From the NCBI RefSeq assembly GCF_000004195.4, contig NC_030677.2, forward strand, positions 42,533,142 to 42,597,141: DNA of 64,000 nt, written 5' to 3'. The DNA comes from Xenopus tropicalis. Taxonomy: Eukaryota; Chordata; Amphibia; Anura; Pipidae. Within the stretch, counting starts at the first letter, position 1; every line of letters starts with the position of its first letter. The notes beneath the pieces are model-generated. The model saw only the letters and a list, made by a program, of their open reading frames with translations, was not told the DNA's origin and ran no database searches. A program made the translations under genes and the position numbers. Positions 61,593 to 64,000 of the stretch are shown here, in pieces.

Positions 61593-61765
61593 GGCATGTG
61601 ACACACGGGGAGATTAGTCACCGCGCCACAAATCTTCCTTGTTGCGGGCAACTAATCTCCCCGAAATGCCATCCCATCGGCTAGGTCGTAAATCACCGGT
61701 GGGATGACATATGCGCCGCCGCAATTTGCCAAAGTTGCCGAAGTTTCCTCTCAAGGCAACTTCAA
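61593..61765. mobile_element. Truncated GGGCTCTGGCACAC-family MITE
   Basis: The left part GTGACACACGGGGAGATTAG is followed by GCCATCCCATCGGC, GGTGGGATGAC and CTCAAGGCAACTTC. The right arm is missing. Confidence 0.65.
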
Positions 61766-62236
61766 GGAAAGACAGGAGTCCCCAACCTTAACCCATGAGC
61801 CACACTAAAATATTAAGAGTTGGGGAGCAACACAAGCATTAAATTGTATAGGTACTTGTATTGTATAGGTACTTCCAGCCCCCCCCCCCTTTAAATGTAA
61901 ACAATGAGAGAAAACATGAATGCCATCAGTAGCCATAATAAACAAAAGGCAACACCTAAACAAATTGCGCTATCAGTATAAATATAAAAGTAGTACAAAC
62001 AAGAAAAAAGTAAACCAAACACTGAGAAAGACTGAAAATTATCAGACTAAACCAAAACCAAAAAAAAGTCCCCACTGCTCCGTACGGGAGTAAAACTTCA
62101 AAGTTTCACTGCGGCGGGACGGCATGCCGCCCCTGAGATTGTGCCACCTTAGGCCCGGGCCTTTGTGGCCTTGCCACAAATCCGGGCCTGTCAACATCAT
62201 ACTAAAAGTTTATTTAAAGGTGAAAAACCACTTTAG

Positions 62237-62545
62237 GGTAATGTCCCACAGAGCGATTACTTGCCCGCGATAGATCTCTGCTACCATGGGTGACTAATCT
62301 CTCTAAAATGCCCTTCCACCAGCAACAAAGGGAATCGCTGGTGGAAAGGCCTATGCATTGCCTCAGTTTTCCAAAGATTCACAGTTTTCTTCTGCAGGCA
62401 ACTTCACGAGGGAAACCCAAAGTGATGTGTAGGCCTTTTCACCAGCGATTCCCCTTGTTTCGGTGGAAAGGCATTTCGGAGAGATTAGTCGTCCGTGGTA
62501 GTGGAGATCTATCGCGTGCGACTAATCTCTCCGTGGGACATTACC
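62237..62545. mobile_element. GGTAATGTCCCAC MITE, complete
   Basis: The ends GGTAATGTCCCAC and GTGGGACATTACC are inverted. The long palindromic interior has GGTGGAAAGGC and GAGATTAGTC blocks, a sister family to the GGGCTCTGGCACAC MITEs. Confidence 0.85.
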
Positions 62546-63538
62546 ATCAAGTGCTAAACAGTTGATTTAAGAGCAGAAAGTCACCTGGCAAGTTTGGCAC
62601 ATGAGATAATGGCAACTCCCTCCCCAAACTTTACTTCACACACAAACAGAATAGCTTTGTCTTAGCATCAAAAACAAACTTATATGGGGCAAATGCTTTT
62701 CCCCCCTTTTGGATATTCTGCAAAGGGGACTTGAATCCAAATTATCAGATAACTCTACTCTACAAATTAAACCTGCATAAATATATGGCCCCACCAACAC
62801 ATCAACATAAAATGACCTCTGCATTAATATTAATCTATTCTGATATTGGTGGTGACAAATACAGCTGCTCCTCACATCCACTGGAAACCAAAACGGATTC
62901 ACAGATGGCCCCACCAACATAAAATGACCTGCAGCCTTCGCTTTAAAATGAACCTGTTCTGACATCGTTGGTGACAGGTACAGCTGCCCCTCACATCCAC
63001 TGGAAGCCAAAACAGATTCACAAAGGCCCCATTTACAGTACGTAGTGGAGTTTGGTCTCCAGGACACAAAAAGTCATTATGGTATAGTGTTGAGGAATTG
63101 GATTAAGCAAATAATTATACAGGGGGTTTCATTTATGGGGACAGTTGAGCTATCCATCTTCCCCAGGAAATCTGTTTCCTATGGGGCAAATAAAATGTAC
63201 TACATCTAACAGTGTTCTTCACTTACTCACATGACTTAAGGCTCAACCATTCACTGTGTGTGGTCTCTTGGCTCTGGGTGTAAAATAAATTCCTGAAGCT
63301 GTTTACAAACTACTGAACCAAGAAATATTGGTTGCACTACAGAAGAAAAGAAACCCCACTGCCTCCTGTTTATTTTAAGGGATGGTCACTGCTTGTCCCT
63401 ACACTCAATTACAGAACAGCTACTGCAGGACAAAGACCAACATCTGTGGCCTAAGATTCCCATGCTCATAGGATACTTGCACAGTCATATGCTGATTTAT
63501 TTAAAACAGTGGCAAACAATATATGAGATGGACAGAGC

Positions 63539-63955
63539 TAAGGGGTTGTTTACCTTTAAGTTATGATGTAGAGAACAATATTTGTAAATTTGTAACTGGT
63601 CTTTGTTTTTTTAATTATTTAACTTTTTGTTTAGCAACCATCCCGTTTGAGATTTTATCAGTTACCTGGTTGCTAGGGTTCAAGCTACCTTAGCAACCAG
63701 GGAGTGGATTTAATATGAGACTGATATATGAATAAGAGATGACCTGAATAGAAAAATTAGTATTATAAATTAACAATAAAATTGTAGCCTTACAGAGTAA
63801 TAGTTATTTGGTTGCTAGGGTCAGTGACCCCATTTGAGAGTTGGAAAGAGTTGGAAGAAATTTTGTATAGTATTTTAATCAAGACCAATTGAAAAGTTGC
63901 TTAGAATCAAGCATTCTATAACAAAAGTTAACTTACAGGTGAACCACCCCTTTAA
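63539..63955. mobile_element. Complete GGGGTGGTT-family element
   Basis: From AAGGGGTTGTTTACC to GGTGAACCACCCCTTTAA. Internal GGTTGCTAGGGT and AGCAACCAGG words occur as an inverted pair. Confidence 0.85.
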
Positions 63956-64000
63956 GTGTGTGCTTAAGACAGTTTGGTTATATTCTGAAAGATTTACAGA

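Larger units (their letters stand above)
50615..64000. other. Region upstream of mtus1, no gene identified
   Basis: Mobile elements and AT-rich unique DNA. The mtus1 promoter and first exon for the long form were not identified and may be here or beyond the right edge. Confidence 0.45.

Noticed and set aside
62636..63067. 143-codon minus frame
   Set aside because: Contains an internal near-duplicate (about 62870-62900 and 62990-63020) and no known domain; likely chance frame across a local duplication.
1..64000. CRISPR arrays, operons or bacterial mobile systems
   Set aside because: Regular direct repeats here are microsatellites or the 52-bp array; the gene structure is spliced and vertebrate.

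Overview
This is a vertebrate window, almost certainly Xenopus (X. laevis or X. tropicalis; I cannot decide which). It has one recognisable gene split by kilobase introns, a dense load of short inverted-repeat DNA transposons of types I know from frog genomes, and AT-rich background with microsatellites. There are no bacterial operons, CRISPR arrays or rRNA genes, and I recognised no tRNA gene.

The gene is mtus1 (microtubule-associated scaffold/tumor suppressor 1, ATIP family; I recall the Xenopus protein as ICIS), on the minus strand. A large first coding exon (35677-37875) encodes 733 residues. Four more coding exons follow at 27925-28120, 17383-17559, 12312-12452 and 11331-11435. Their splice sites and phases chain without a conflict (0, then 1, 1, 1, 1). 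An alternative first exon at 6901-7021 encodes a 40-residue N-terminus closely matching that of the short human isoform ATIP1. It lies downstream of the long-isoform exons, so the window holds the 5' parts of both long (ATIP3-like) and short (ATIP1-like) transcripts. The shared coiled-coil exons were not found and should lie beyond position 1.

Layout: 1-6900 is the intron after the ATIP1 exon. 6901-7420 holds the ATIP1 first exon and its presumed leader with a CTG repeat. 7422-35676 holds the remaining coding exons and introns. 35677-38004 is the main exon with the end of its 5' leader. 38005-64000 is 5' intron or upstream DNA, repeat-rich, with one candidate exon near 50.5 kb.

The genes work as one locus with two products. 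The long form carries the disordered N-terminal region plus two SxIP-type (EB1-binding) motifs in consecutive exons. The short form skips these and starts with a basic, acid-free leader that looks like a mitochondrial presequence. All splice junctions after the second coding exon are phase 1, so exons can be skipped or promoters swapped without breaking the frame.

Mobile elements include TAA/TTA-flanked MITEs (PIF/Harbinger-like), hAT-like elements with 8-bp target duplications, several other frog inverted-repeat families, nested insertions, a decayed LINE reverse transcriptase fragment and a 52-bp tandem repeat with three-unit higher-order structure.
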